A stretch of 64,000 bases of DNA from NCBI GenBank assembly GCA_947458265.1, contig CANGYF010000003.1:124001-188000 (forward strand), in the 5' to 3' direction. Below the pieces are notes generated by a model that was not told where the DNA came from, did no database searches, and saw only the letters and a program-made list of their open reading frames with translations. Positions within the stretch are counted from its first letter, which is position 1, and the number at the start of each line of letters is the position of its first letter. Below are positions 48,085 through 55,903 of this stretch, piece after piece. This DNA is from Betaproteobacteria bacterium. Lineage in GTDB: Bacteria > Pseudomonadota > Gammaproteobacteria > Burkholderiales > CAIKXV01. Both the position numbers and the translations under genes were made by a program.

Positions 48085-49003
48085 GCTCGGCCACCCGCTC
48101 GCCGAGCAGCCCGGAGGGCCGGAACACCAGGACCAGGATCAGCACCGCGAAGGCGAACACGTCCTGGTAGTGGCTGCCGAGGAAGCCGCCGGTCAGTGCG
48201 CCGATGTAGCCTGCGCCGAGGCTTTCGATCACGCCCAGCGCGAGGCCACCGAGCATCGCCCCGGACACGTTGCCGATGCCGCCCAGCACCGCTGCGGTGA
48301 ACGCCTTCAGGCCGAGCATGAAGCCCATGTGGTAGTGCGCCTGCCCGTAGTAGCCGGCGATCATCACGCCGGCCACCGCTGCCAGCGCCGATCCGATCAT
48401 GAAGGTGAACAGGATGATCCGGTTCACGTCCACGCCCATCAGGCCAGCCAGGGCCGGGCTCTGCGAGGTCGCGCGCATCGCACGGCCGAGCCGGGTGCGG
48501 TGGATCAGCAGCAGCAGCGCCCCCATCAGCGCCAGCGTCAACATGACGATGATGACCTGGGTGCCGGTCACCGTCGCTCCGAGCACGGCATGCGGCTCGC
48601 TCGGCAGCAGCGGCGGGAACGAGATGTACTGTCTGCCCCAGACGATCATCGCCAGGTTCTGCAGCACGATGGACATGCCGATCGCCGTGATCAGCGCGGT
48701 CAGGCGCGGCGCATCGCGCAGTGGGCGGTAGGCGACGCGCTCCAGCAGCGCACCGAGCAGCATGCAGGCTGGGATCGCGATGCCCACGCCGGCGAGCACG
48801 ACCACCGGCCCGGGCAGTCCGCTGCCGGTGCCGATGGTCACCACCACCGAGATCGCGATCATCGATCCGATCATCACCACTTCGCCATGCGCGAAATTGA
48901 TCAGGCCCAGGATGCCGTAAACCATCGTGTAGCCCAGGGCAACCAGTGCATAGATGCTGCCGAGCACGATGCCGTTGATCAGTTGCTGGACGAAGATGTC
49001 GAT
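48077..49003 (-). CDS. livH: Branched-chain amino-acid-type ABC transporter permease LivH, apparently starting at ATC
   Basis: LivH is the other channel subunit. The frame encodes the family N-terminus xDIFVQQLINGIVLGSIYAL, then ALGYTMVYGILGLINFAHGE and the loop RTRLGRAMRATSQSPALAGL. The first ATG/GTG/TTG in frame is GTG 48967, which would cut off the first 12 conserved residues. The codon where homologues have their initiator Met is ATC at 49001-49003, with a perfect GGAGG 7 nt upstream (49011-49015). No ATG, GTG or TTG occurs in frame back to the livK end. From ATC the length is 308 residues, the normal LivH size. Start at ATC or a base error in ATG are both possible. Confidence 0.9.
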   Translation of the reverse strand: MDIFVQQLINGIVLGSIYALVALGYTMVYGILGLINFAHGEVVMIGSMIAISVVVTIGTGSGLPGPVVVLAGVGIAIPACMLLGALLERVAYRPLRDAPRLTALITAIGMSIVLQNLAMIVWGRQYISFPPLLPSEPHAVLGATVTGTQVIIVMLTLALMGALLLLIHRTRLGRAMRATSQSPALAGLMGVDVNRIILFTFMIGSALAAVAGVMIAGYYGQAHYHMGFMLGLKAFTAAVLGGIGNVSGAMLGGLALGVIESLGAGYIGALTGGFLGSHYQDVFAFAVLILVLVFRPSGLLGERVAERA

Positions 49004-49027
49004 CGGTCGGCCTCCGCTAAAGAAAAC

Positions 49028-49065
49028 GCCATCGACGACACGGCTCGAGGCCGTGGGTCGATGGC
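49028..49065 (-). terminator. Hairpin between livK and livH
   Basis: A two-part stem (GCCATCGAC with GTCGATGGC, then CACGGC with GCCGTG, 5-nt loop) lies 22 bp after the livK stop. On the minus strand it is followed by GTTTTCTTT. It probably terminates part of the transcripts so the binding protein is made in excess over the membrane parts. Confidence 0.75.
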
Positions 49066-49087
49066 GGCTGGAAGGAGCCCCTGCGGG

Positions 49088-50413
49088 CTACTTGGCGGGT
49101 GCCGGTGCCGCGGGTGCGGCCGCCGCCGGGGCAGTTGCCGGGGCAGGGGCTGCGCCCGGGGCGGCCGGAGCCGCATCAACCGGTTTTGCAGCATCGGCCG
49201 GAGCCGGTGCAGCGGCCGGAGCGGGCGCGCCGCCGATCGTCTCGATCGTTGCCCAGGCATCACCCTTGACCACGTACATCGTGACGCCGCCAGCCTTGAT
49301 GTCACCCTTCTCGTCGAAAGAGATGTTGCCGGTGACGCCCTGGCGGTCGATCTTCGCCAGTGCTTCCAGGATCTTCGCCGGCGCGGTCGAGTTGGCCGCC
49401 TTGATCGCGTCGATGATCGTCCAGGTGGCGTCGTAGGCGAACGGCGCGTAGATCTGGATCTCGCCGTACTTGGCCTTGAACCTGGCCGCGAACTGCTCGC
49501 CACCCGGCATCTTGTCGAGCGGAAGGCCGGGCGAGGATGCGATCACGCTTTGGGCGGCTGCGCCGGCGAGCTTGATGAACTGCGCGCTCTGCGCCCCGTC
49601 GCCGCCGAGCAGCTGGGCGCCAAGCTTCAGGGTGCGCACCTGTTCGGCCATCGGGCCGAACTGGGCATCCATGCCGCCGTAGAAGATCAGGTCGGGCTTC
49701 TTGCCGCGCAGCGTGGTGAGGATCGCGCGGAAGTCGGTCGCCTTGTCGTTCGTGTATTCGCGCCCGACGATGTTGCCTCCGGCGGCCTTGGCGGCCTTCT
49801 CGAACTCATCGGCCAGCCCCTGTCCGTAGGCCGTGCGGTCGTCGATGATTGCGATCCGCTTGCCAGCGAGCTGCTTGACTGCATATTCGCCGAGCACCTT
49901 GCCCTGCTGCAGGTCGTTGGCGATCACGCGGTAGGTGGTCTTGAATCCCTGCGCGGTATAGGTGACCGCGGTGGCCGACGGCGACACCTGAGGAATGCCG
50001 GCATCGCTGTAGATGCGCGAGGCGGGGATGCTGGCCCCCGAGTTCATGTGGCCCACCACCGCGACCACCTTCTTGTCGACGAACGACTGCGCGACCACGG
50101 TGGCCTTGGTGCCGGACGCCTCGTCGTCTTCCGGCACGAGCTCGAAGCGGACCCGGGTGCCGCCGATCAGGATGTTCGCTGCGTTGGCTTCCTCGATCGC
50201 CAGGCGCGCGCCGTTCTCGACATCCTTGCCGAGGTGGGCCTGCGGGCCGGTCAGCGGAGCGGACACACCGATCAGCACCGTCACCTCCGCCGGAGGCTTC
50301 GGAGCTTCGGCGACCGGCTTGGGCGGCTCTTCCTTGCTGCAGCCGGCGACGATCAGCACAGCGGTGGCGGCCAGTGTGATCGCACGGGTCACGCGGCGGA
50401 ACAGGTGGGCCAT
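49088..50413 (-). CDS. livK: Branched-chain amino-acid-type substrate-binding lipoprotein
   Basis: This is the periplasmic receptor of the Liv importer. The 441-residue precursor has a lipoprotein signal ending at Cys25 (LIVAGCSKEE), a proline-rich linker, and a type I periplasmic-binding fold with VTVLIGVSAPLTGPQAHLG, GHMNSGASIPASRIYSDAGI, RIAIIDDRTAYGQGLADEF and AYDATWTIIDAIKAAN. The last 46 residues are an Ala/Pro tail not found in ordinary LivK. Start 50413 has AGGAG upstream. It is followed by a hairpin and then livHMGF. The fold binds amino acids or other small compounds, so the substrate is not certain. Confidence 0.93.
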   Translation of the reverse strand: MAHLFRRVTRAITLAATAVLIVAGCSKEEPPKPVAEAPKPPAEVTVLIGVSAPLTGPQAHLGKDVENGARLAIEEANAANILIGGTRVRFELVPEDDEASGTKATVVAQSFVDKKVVAVVGHMNSGASIPASRIYSDAGIPQVSPSATAVTYTAQGFKTTYRVIANDLQQGKVLGEYAVKQLAGKRIAIIDDRTAYGQGLADEFEKAAKAAGGNIVGREYTNDKATDFRAILTTLRGKKPDLIFYGGMDAQFGPMAEQVRTLKLGAQLLGGDGAQSAQFIKLAGAAAQSVIASSPGLPLDKMPGGEQFAARFKAKYGEIQIYAPFAYDATWTIIDAIKAANSTAPAKILEALAKIDRQGVTGNISFDEKGDIKAGGVTMYVVKGDAWATIETIGGAPAPAAAPAPADAAKPVDAAPAAPGAAPAPATAPAAAAPAAPAPAK

Positions 50414-50452
50414 CTTCTTCTCCTGGGGACGGAACCGCGGTGCGGAGCCATG

Positions 50453-50478
50453 ATTATGACCCTGCCACACCCGGCAGG
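50453..50478 (-). promoter_or_regulatory. livK promoter region with inverted repeat
   Basis: On the minus strand CATAAT (50458-50453) could be the -10 element for livK. Immediately upstream is a perfect inverted repeat, CCTGCC-GGGTGT-GGCAGG (50461-50478), covering the -10/-35 spacer. This is where a repressor would block RNA polymerase. The -35 (TTTCCT) is poor. Confidence 0.4.
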
Positions 50479-50515
50479 AAAAGGGGGGCGTAACCCTTTG
50501 TGCACCGGCCCCTGA

Positions 50516-50552
50516 AACGAAAGAAGCCGGCACCAGGCCGGCTTCTTTCGTT
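50516..50552 (-). terminator. Intrinsic terminator after cytochrome c gene
   Basis: A perfect 16-bp stem with a 5-nt loop (arms AACGAAAGAAGCCGGC and its complement) starts 15 bp after the cytochrome stop codon. On the minus strand it ends in TTTCGTTTC. It is among the strongest hairpins in the window and separates the cytochrome gene from livK. Confidence 0.9.
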
Positions 50553-50567
50553 CCGAGCGGTACGTTG

Positions 50568-50888
50568 CTACTTGGTGGCGAGGATGAAGCGCACCATCGA
50601 GCGGATGTCCGCCTCGGAGATGTGTTTGTGGGGGGGCATTGCGATCGGGCCCCAGACACCGCCGCCGCCATTGAGCACGTGCGCGGTCAGCTTGTCTTCG
50701 GCGCCCTTGACGCTGCGGTACTTGTTGGCGACGTCGATGTACGACGGACCCACCAGCTTCTTGTCTGCCGCGTGGCAGGCGAGGCAACCGCTCTTGGTGA
50801 GCAGTTCCTTGCCCTGAGCAAAGGCACCGGACACCGCGCCGGCGGAAAGGATCGCAGCAAGCGCGATCGAGCGAACCAGGTTCTGCAT
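50568..50888 (-). CDS. Small class I cytochrome c (c551/c552 type)
   Basis: The 106-residue precursor has a signal peptide (MQNLVRSIALAAILSAGAVS, cleaved near AFAQ), one heme motif CLACH at residues 35-39, and a distal Met in PIAMPPHKH. The mature form is about 82 residues, the size of cytochrome c551/c552 electron carriers. It would shuttle electrons in the periplasm. Start 50888 has GGAGG 7 nt upstream, and a consensus -10 lies at 50917-50922. It stands alone between terminators and is unrelated to the neighbouring transporter. Confidence 0.94.
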   Translation of the reverse strand: MQNLVRSIALAAILSAGAVSGAFAQGKELLTKSGCLACHAADKKLVGPSYIDVANKYRSVKGAEDKLTAHVLNGGGGVWGPIAMPPHKHISEADIRSMVRFILATK

Positions 50889-50916
50889 TTGAAACCTCCG
50901 AAAAATGGCTGGTGAA

Positions 50917-50922
50917 ATTATA
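50917..50922 (-). promoter_or_regulatory. Consensus -10 element for cytochrome c gene
   Basis: On the minus strand TATAAT lies about 29 bp upstream of the ATG at 50888, giving a short leader of about 20 nt that carries the GGAGG ribosome-binding site. No good -35 element is visible. Confidence 0.6.
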
Positions 50923-51045
50923 TCCGACGCTGCGTTGTCGGCGGGATTGCCTGCGCCATGCCCGTTCAATAACGCCGGGCCCACGTGCCCGTTGACGCCT
51001 CTAGCGCCCCGATCCGCCCGTTCATGGGCTGCTGCGCTGCAGGCG

Positions 51046-52002
51046 TCAGATCTCGCTCAGCATGCGCTCGTAGATGAACAGTTGCAGCGCGTTGCGCTGG
51101 GTGCGACCCAGTTCCGCGAACTCCAGCCCGCAGGCGCGGTACTGGCTCGACGCGTCCTCGGCGTCCCGCGCATTGCGGATGACGCCAGGCACGTCGAAGG
51201 TGATCGGCTCGCCGCTGACCTGCAGGCGGAAGGCCACTTCCACCGCGGTGCCGACGACCGCGAGTTCGCGCGGCACATACACCAGCATGCCGGCGATGCT
51301 CAGGTCCTTCATGTTGCAGGCGACCCGGCTGCGCTGTCCGGCCAGACCGACCGATGCCACGCCGTTGAGCGTGATCCGGTGCGCCTTGCGCACGGATGTG
51401 CACCGGACATTGGCCGGGAACGTCAGGTGCAGGTAAGGAAACGGGGCGAGCTGGCACTTCAGCACCGAGGCCTCGAAGCTGTAGGCGAACTTCCCGCGCA
51501 GCGCCTTGAGCTTCACCCGCTGGCCATCCTTCATGTAGATCATCCGGCCTTCGACGGTCGGATGACTGATGAGCAGGCTGCGCTTGTCCACCGCGCCGAT
51601 GAGCCGCACCGGGTAGCGATCGACGCTGCCGTCGTCGAAGCGCACCTGCAGCGGATCGCCCATGCGCAGCGTGGTCTCGAGGAACGGCAGAAGGGTCTCC
51701 CCTTCGATCTCCGGAGCGGCAACTGCGATCGGCAGGTCCTGCGCGGCGGGTCCCCGGCGTTCGCTCGGCTCGTTTGCGGCAACCTGCGAGTTCTGTACCG
51801 ACGGCCGGTACAACAGCCCGCCCTTCGAGGGCGGCTTCGAATTGTCGCTGAACATCCCCTGCTCGCGCAGCGTCTGCAGGACGCTGTCGGACTCTATGAC
51901 GCAACCATGACCCAGCAGCAGCACCCGATCCTTGTCGTAGACCGAGTAGGGGATCGGCTTCCCGAGCTGGAGGTCATCCTTGCGCAGAGGTTGAAGAGAC
52001 AT
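51046..52002 (-). CDS. PilZ domain protein (YcgR-like layout)
   Basis: The 318-residue cytoplasmic protein has an unusual N-terminus (LQLGKPIPYSVYDKDRVLLL, residues about 12-31) that recalls the N-terminal part of some HD-GYP proteins. A linker leads to a YcgR-N-like beta domain (about 105-200) and a C-terminal PilZ domain. Cyclic-di-GMP motifs are present but modified: SVRKAHRI for RxxxR and DLSIAGM for D/NxSxxG. It probably binds cyclic-di-GMP, perhaps weakly. It is a second PilZ protein besides the one at 14056-14820 and differs from it in the N-terminal third. No partner gene is adjacent. Confidence 0.82.
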   Translation of the reverse strand: MSLQPLRKDDLQLGKPIPYSVYDKDRVLLLGHGCVIESDSVLQTLREQGMFSDNSKPPSKGGLLYRPSVQNSQVAANEPSERRGPAAQDLPIAVAAPEIEGETLLPFLETTLRMGDPLQVRFDDGSVDRYPVRLIGAVDKRSLLISHPTVEGRMIYMKDGQRVKLKALRGKFAYSFEASVLKCQLAPFPYLHLTFPANVRCTSVRKAHRITLNGVASVGLAGQRSRVACNMKDLSIAGMLVYVPRELAVVGTAVEVAFRLQVSGEPITFDVPGVIRNARDAEDASSQYRACGLEFAELGRTQRNALQLFIYERMLSEI

Positions 52003-52079
52003 TTTAGGCGGTTCCGGCGTTCACTCAGGATCAGGATAACGGCGGCAAGGTGCCTGAACTTTAGGTGCGCGTGTCCGCA

Positions 52080-52116
52080 GCCCTGCATGACCCGGGCTGG
52101 CCGGGTCATGCAGGGC
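52080..52116 (-). terminator. 16-bp perfect hairpin after ilvD
   Basis: GCCCTGCATGACCCGG pairs perfectly with its complement around the loop GCTGG, 8 bp past the ilvD stop. There is no T-tract on either strand, so it may act as an mRNA 3'-end stabiliser or a Rho-assisted terminator rather than a classical intrinsic one. Confidence 0.65.
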
Positions 52117-52124
52117 CTGCCTGG

Positions 52125-53807
52125 TCAGTCGAACAGGTCGGTCACCGCTCCCTTGCTGGCACTCGACACCTGGCGGGTGAACTTGCCCATCAGCCCGCGG
52201 TTGAAACGCAGCGGTGGCGGCGTCCAGCCGACCTTGCGGCGGGCGAGCTCTGCGTCGTCGACGTTGAGCTGGATCAGCAGCTGGTCGGCGTCGATGGTGA
52301 TCGAATCGCCTTCCTGCACGAAGGCGATCGGGCCGCCGACCTGGGCTTCGGGCGAGATGTGGCCGACCACCATGCCCCAGGTGCCGCCGGAGAAGCGGCC
52401 GTCGGTGATCAGGCCCACCGAGTCGCCGAGTTCCTGGCCGATCAGTGCCGCCGTCGGCGCCAGCATCTCCTGCATGCCGGGGCCGCCCTTCGGACCTTCG
52501 TAGCGGATCACCAGGACGTCGCCGGCGACGATCCTGCGCGCCATGATCGCTTCCATGGCCTGGTTCTCGGAGTCGAACACCCTTGCCGGGCCGGTGATCT
52601 GGCGCTGCTTAAGGCCGGTGACCTTGGCCACGCAGCCCTCTGGGGACAGGTTGCCCTTGAGGATGGCGAGGTGGCCCTCGGTGTACATCGGGTTGTCCCA
52701 GGCACGGATCACGTCCTGATCGTCGCGGCGGGTCGTCGGGTGCAGCGCCAGCTCTTCAGCCATCGTGCGCCCGGTGATGGTCATGCAGTCGCCGTGCAGC
52801 AGGCCGCGGTCGAGCAGCATCTTCAGCACGACCGGCACGCCCCCGGCACGGTGGAAGTCGGCGGCGACGTACTTGCCGGACGGCTTCAGGTCGCACAGCA
52901 CCGGCACGCGGCGGCGTACCCGCTCGAAGTCGTCCATGGTCCACTCGACCTCGGCGGCTGACGCGATGGCCAGGAAGTGCAGCACGGCATTGGTCGAGCC
53001 GCCGGTGGCCATGATCAGCGACACGGCGTTCTCGATCGACTTGCGGGTGATGATGTCGCGCGGGCGCAGGTTCTTCCCGATCGCCTGCACCAGCACCTCT
53101 GCCGACAGCGCGGCCGAGTCGGCCTTCTCGGGGTCGGGCGAGGACATCTGGGAGGAGCCGAGCAGGCTCATGCCCATGGCCTCGAACGAAGAGGACATCG
53201 TGTTCGCGGTGTACATGCCGCCGCAGGCACCTACCGACGGACAGGCATTTTTCTCGATGCCGATGAAGTCTTCCTCGGCCATCTTGCCGGCGGCGAACGC
53301 ACCGACCGCCTCGAACGCGGACACGATGGTCAGGTCCTGGCCCTTCCAGCGGCCCGGCTTGATGGTGCCGGCGTAGACGAAGATGCCAGGCACGTTGATG
53401 CGCGCCATCGCGATCATGGCGCCCGGCATGTTCTTGTCGCAGCCGCCGAAGGTGATCACGCCGTCCATCATCTGGCCGTTGACCGAACACTCGATGGCGT
53501 CGGCGATCACCTCGCGCGACACCAGCGAATACTTCATGCCGTCGGTGCCCATGCCGATGCCGTCGGTGATGGTCGGCACACCGAACATCTGCGGCATCGC
53601 GCCCGACTTCCTCAGTGCCTCGATGCCGCGGTCGACCAGCGGCTGGATGCCGGCGTTGCACGGGTTCATCGTCGAATGGGTGTTGGCCACGCCGACGATC
53701 GGCTTGGTGAAATCGCCGTCGCCGAAGCCCACAGCGCGCAGCATCGCGCGGTTCGGGCTGCGGGCCACGCCCGCGGTGATCAGTTTCGAGCGCCAGTTCT
53801 CTGCCAT
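52125..53807 (-). CDS. ilvD: Dihydroxy-acid dehydratase
   Basis: IlvD catalyses the third common step of valine, leucine and isoleucine synthesis. The 560-residue product has Fe-S cysteines at 50 (MNPCNAG), 123 ([11 protein letters not shown]) and 195 ([16 protein letters not shown]), the pattern of the shorter IlvD class that usually holds a [2Fe-2S] cluster. [20 protein letters not shown] near the C-terminus is typical. It lies near the liv transporter, but with two unrelated genes between, so coordinate control is not indicated by layout. Divergent from lgt. Confidence 0.97.
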   Translation of the reverse strand: MAENWRSKLITAGVARSPNRAMLRAVGFGDGDFTKPIVGVANTHSTMNPCNAGIQPLVDRGIEALRKSGAMPQMFGVPTITDGIGMGTDGMKYSLVSREVIADAIECSVNGQMMDGVITFGGCDKNMPGAMIAMARINVPGIFVYAGTIKPGRWKGQDLTIVSAFEAVGAFAAGKMAEEDFIGIEKNACPSVGACGGMYTANTMSSSFEAMGMSLLGSSQMSSPDPEKADSAALSAEVLVQAIGKNLRPRDIITRKSIENAVSLIMATGGSTNAVLHFLAIASAAEVEWTMDDFERVRRRVPVLCDLKPSGKYVAADFHRAGGVPVVLKMLLDRGLLHGDCMTITGRTMAEELALHPTTRRDDQDVIRAWDNPMYTEGHLAILKGNLSPEGCVAKVTGLKQRQITGPARVFDSENQAMEAIMARRIVAGDVLVIRYEGPKGGPGMQEMLAPTAALIGQELGDSVGLITDGRFSGGTWGMVVGHISPEAQVGGPIAFVQEGDSITIDADQLLIQLNVDDAELARRKVGWTPPPLRFNRGLMGKFTRQVSSASKGAVTDLFD

Positions 53808-53986
53808 CGGGATAGTCCTCGTTCGGTGTCGCGTCCCGCCCCGGCGGACCCGCGTGGATCCGCGCCGCCGGTGGACGTGTGGAGGCGCATGATAGCAGCG
53901 GGTATCGCCCGCCCGCCGGTGGTCTGGCGATCCCTGTCGGGGCGCTGACTGCAGTGGCCGGGCTGCTGCTGGGATACCATCGCGCC

Positions 53987-54784
53987 ATGTTCGTCTTCCC
54001 GGATTTCGACCCGATCGCCCTGCAGATCGGACCCCTGGCGATCCGCTGGTACGGGCTCATGTACCTGCTCGCGTTCGGGCTGTTCCTCGGGCTGGGCAAG
54101 CAGCGGGCGAAGGCCGAGCCGCGCTGGGGTATCGCACCTTCGCAGGTCGACGACCTACTGTTCTACGGCGTGCTCGGCGTGGTGCTCGGCGGGCGGCTCG
54201 GCTACATCCTGTTCTACAAGCCGGGCGAGTACCTGGCCGACCCGATCAGCGTGCTCTACGTCTGGCAGGGCGGCATGTCCTTCCACGGTGGCCTGTGCGG
54301 CGTGCTGGTGGCCACCTGGCTCTACGCCCGGTCGATCGGCATGCGCTGGCTGCAGCTCACCGATTTCGTGGCGCCGCTGGTACCGCTGGGCCTGGCCGCG
54401 GGCCGGATGGGCAACTTCATCAACGGCGAGCTGTGGGGGCGGCCGACCGACGTTGCCTGGGGCATGGTGTTCCCGTACGTCGACCACCTGCCGCGCCATC
54501 CGTCCCAGCTGTACCAGTTCGCGCTGGAGGGTGTGGCGCTGTATGCAGTGCTGGCGTGGCTGTCGCGCAAGCCGCAGCCGTGCGGCCTCGTGTCCGGCGC
54601 GTTCCTCGCCGGCTATGCGGTGTTCCGGTTCCTGGCCGAGTTCGCGCGCGAGCCCGATGCCTTCCTGGGAACGCTCGGGTTCGGGCTGACGATGGGGCAG
54701 TGGCTCAGCCTGCCGATGGCGGCGATCGGCGTCGCGATGATCGTGGTGGCGATGCGCCGGCCGGTCGAGGCGGCTCCACGCTAG
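53987..54784 (+). CDS. lgt: Prolipoprotein diacylglyceryl transferase
   Basis: Lgt attaches diacylglycerol to the lipobox Cys of prolipoproteins such as PilP and LivK in this window. The 265-residue product starts [20 protein letters not shown], has about seven membrane segments, and carries the signature [16 protein letters not shown] with the essential Arg, along with GGMSFHGGL. An open frame extends upstream to 53879 but includes the ilvD promoter region; ATG 53987 matches the family start. Confidence 0.96.
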   Translation: MFVFPDFDPIALQIGPLAIRWYGLMYLLAFGLFLGLGKQRAKAEPRWGIAPSQVDDLLFYGVLGVVLGGRLGYILFYKPGEYLADPISVLYVWQGGMSFHGGLCGVLVATWLYARSIGMRWLQLTDFVAPLVPLGLAAGRMGNFINGELWGRPTDVAWGMVFPYVDHLPRHPSQLYQFALEGVALYAVLAWLSRKPQPCGLVSGAFLAGYAVFRFLAEFAREPDAFLGTLGFGLTMGQWLSLPMAAIGVAMIVVAMRRPVEAAPR

Positions 54785-54842
54785 CGGGGCCGCGCCGTGC
54801 GCGGGTGGGTGGGCTGCAGCGCCGCCGCCCGGGCGGGCCCGC

Positions 54843-55607
54843 CTACTGCAGGGAAACCGTCGCCGGGGCAGCGGGCGCTTCCATCGACGTGGCGCGGTCG
54901 GACAGACGGCGGAAGTTCTCCAGCGACAGCAGGTGCGAGTACAGCCGCGACAGCACGCCCTTGCGCGCGAGGTCCTGAAGGACCGCCGGGTCGAGTGCGT
55001 TGAGCTTGTTCTCGTCCACCCGGTGCATGCCGGTCAGCTGCAGGGTGGCCCCGGTCGCCAGCGAAGCCTGCATGTTGAACTGCTCGAGCAGGCCCAGGTC
55101 GGCGACGACCTTGCACAGCTCCTCGCTGCGCACCAGGTCGGTCTCGTACTCCTGCAGCAGCTTCTCGAGCGCCTGCCATTCCGCGGTCGGGGCGCCGGCG
55201 GTGTCGAACAGGGCGTCGCCCTCCGGCACCAGCGCGTTCTTCGCCACGCAGACGACACGTTCGTCGCGCTGGGTGTTGTCCACCGTGACCTTGGCCATGC
55301 AGAACGGGTAGCGCCTCACGTAGGCGGGCACGTACACCGAGCGGTCCCATCCCAGTGCGGAGACGAACAGGTTCTGCTTCGCCTTCAGGCCGAGGATCGC
55401 CATGGTCATGAAAGTGGCGCCATTGTCGGCGGACACGAAGACGATCGGGTAGTCGCGCTGCGCCACCGGGATCTCGGTGTACGACACCGGAATCACGTGC
55501 AGTTCACGGCAGAACGCCGGCGTGTCGCCCGGTTTCGGCAACACCACACGGTCGGTCTTCTTGAGGGTGTCGATCTCGGGATAGGCGAACGGCGGGGTGA
55601 TCTGCAT
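54843..55607 (-). CDS. SapC-family protein
   Basis: The 254-residue product shows SapC family features: RDYPIVFVSADNGATFMTM, the hydrophobic LKAKQNLFV, VYVPAYVRRYPFCMAKV and DNTQRDERVVCVAKN. SapC proteins are named after a Campylobacter surface-layer secretion protein, but in other proteobacteria their function is not established. No signal peptide or membrane segment is seen. The start is uncertain: ATG 55607 lacks a Shine-Dalgarno, and GTG 55634 would add nine residues. The neighbours (lgt, tRNA) give no hint of its role. Confidence 0.85.
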   Translation of the reverse strand: MQITPPFAYPEIDTLKKTDRVVLPKPGDTPAFCRELHVIPVSYTEIPVAQRDYPIVFVSADNGATFMTMAILGLKAKQNLFVSALGWDRSVYVPAYVRRYPFCMAKVTVDNTQRDERVVCVAKNALVPEGDALFDTAGAPTAEWQALEKLLQEYETDLVRSEELCKVVADLGLLEQFNMQASLATGATLQLTGMHRVDENKLNALDPAVLQDLARKGVLSRLYSHLLSLENFRRLSDRATSMEAPAAPATVSLQ

Positions 55608-55681
55608 GGGAAACGGGCGTCCTGGTTCGGGCACAGGGCCCGGGGATGCAAAGTATACGGAGTGGTCCGCGAAGATACCGA

Positions 55682-55710
55682 TTCACGGTGTCACGAGTTT
55701 CAGGCATAAT
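55682..55710 (+). promoter_or_regulatory. Promoter for tRNA-Ala
   Basis: TTCACG and CATAAT are spaced by 17 bp, pointing towards the tRNA gene. Transcription would start near 55717, leaving a 5' leader of about 55 nt to be trimmed by RNase P. Confidence 0.6.
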
Positions 55711-55771
55711 TTGGCACGTTGGAACCGGGGAAGCCGGCTTTTTTACGCTTCCGCAACCCGTTTCGGCCCGT

Positions 55772-55847
<76 letters not shown>

Positions 55848-55903
55848 TCAGCCCCGGCAGGTCATCCCGCCCGCCTGTCTGGCTTCTCGATTAGCATCCC
55901 CGG

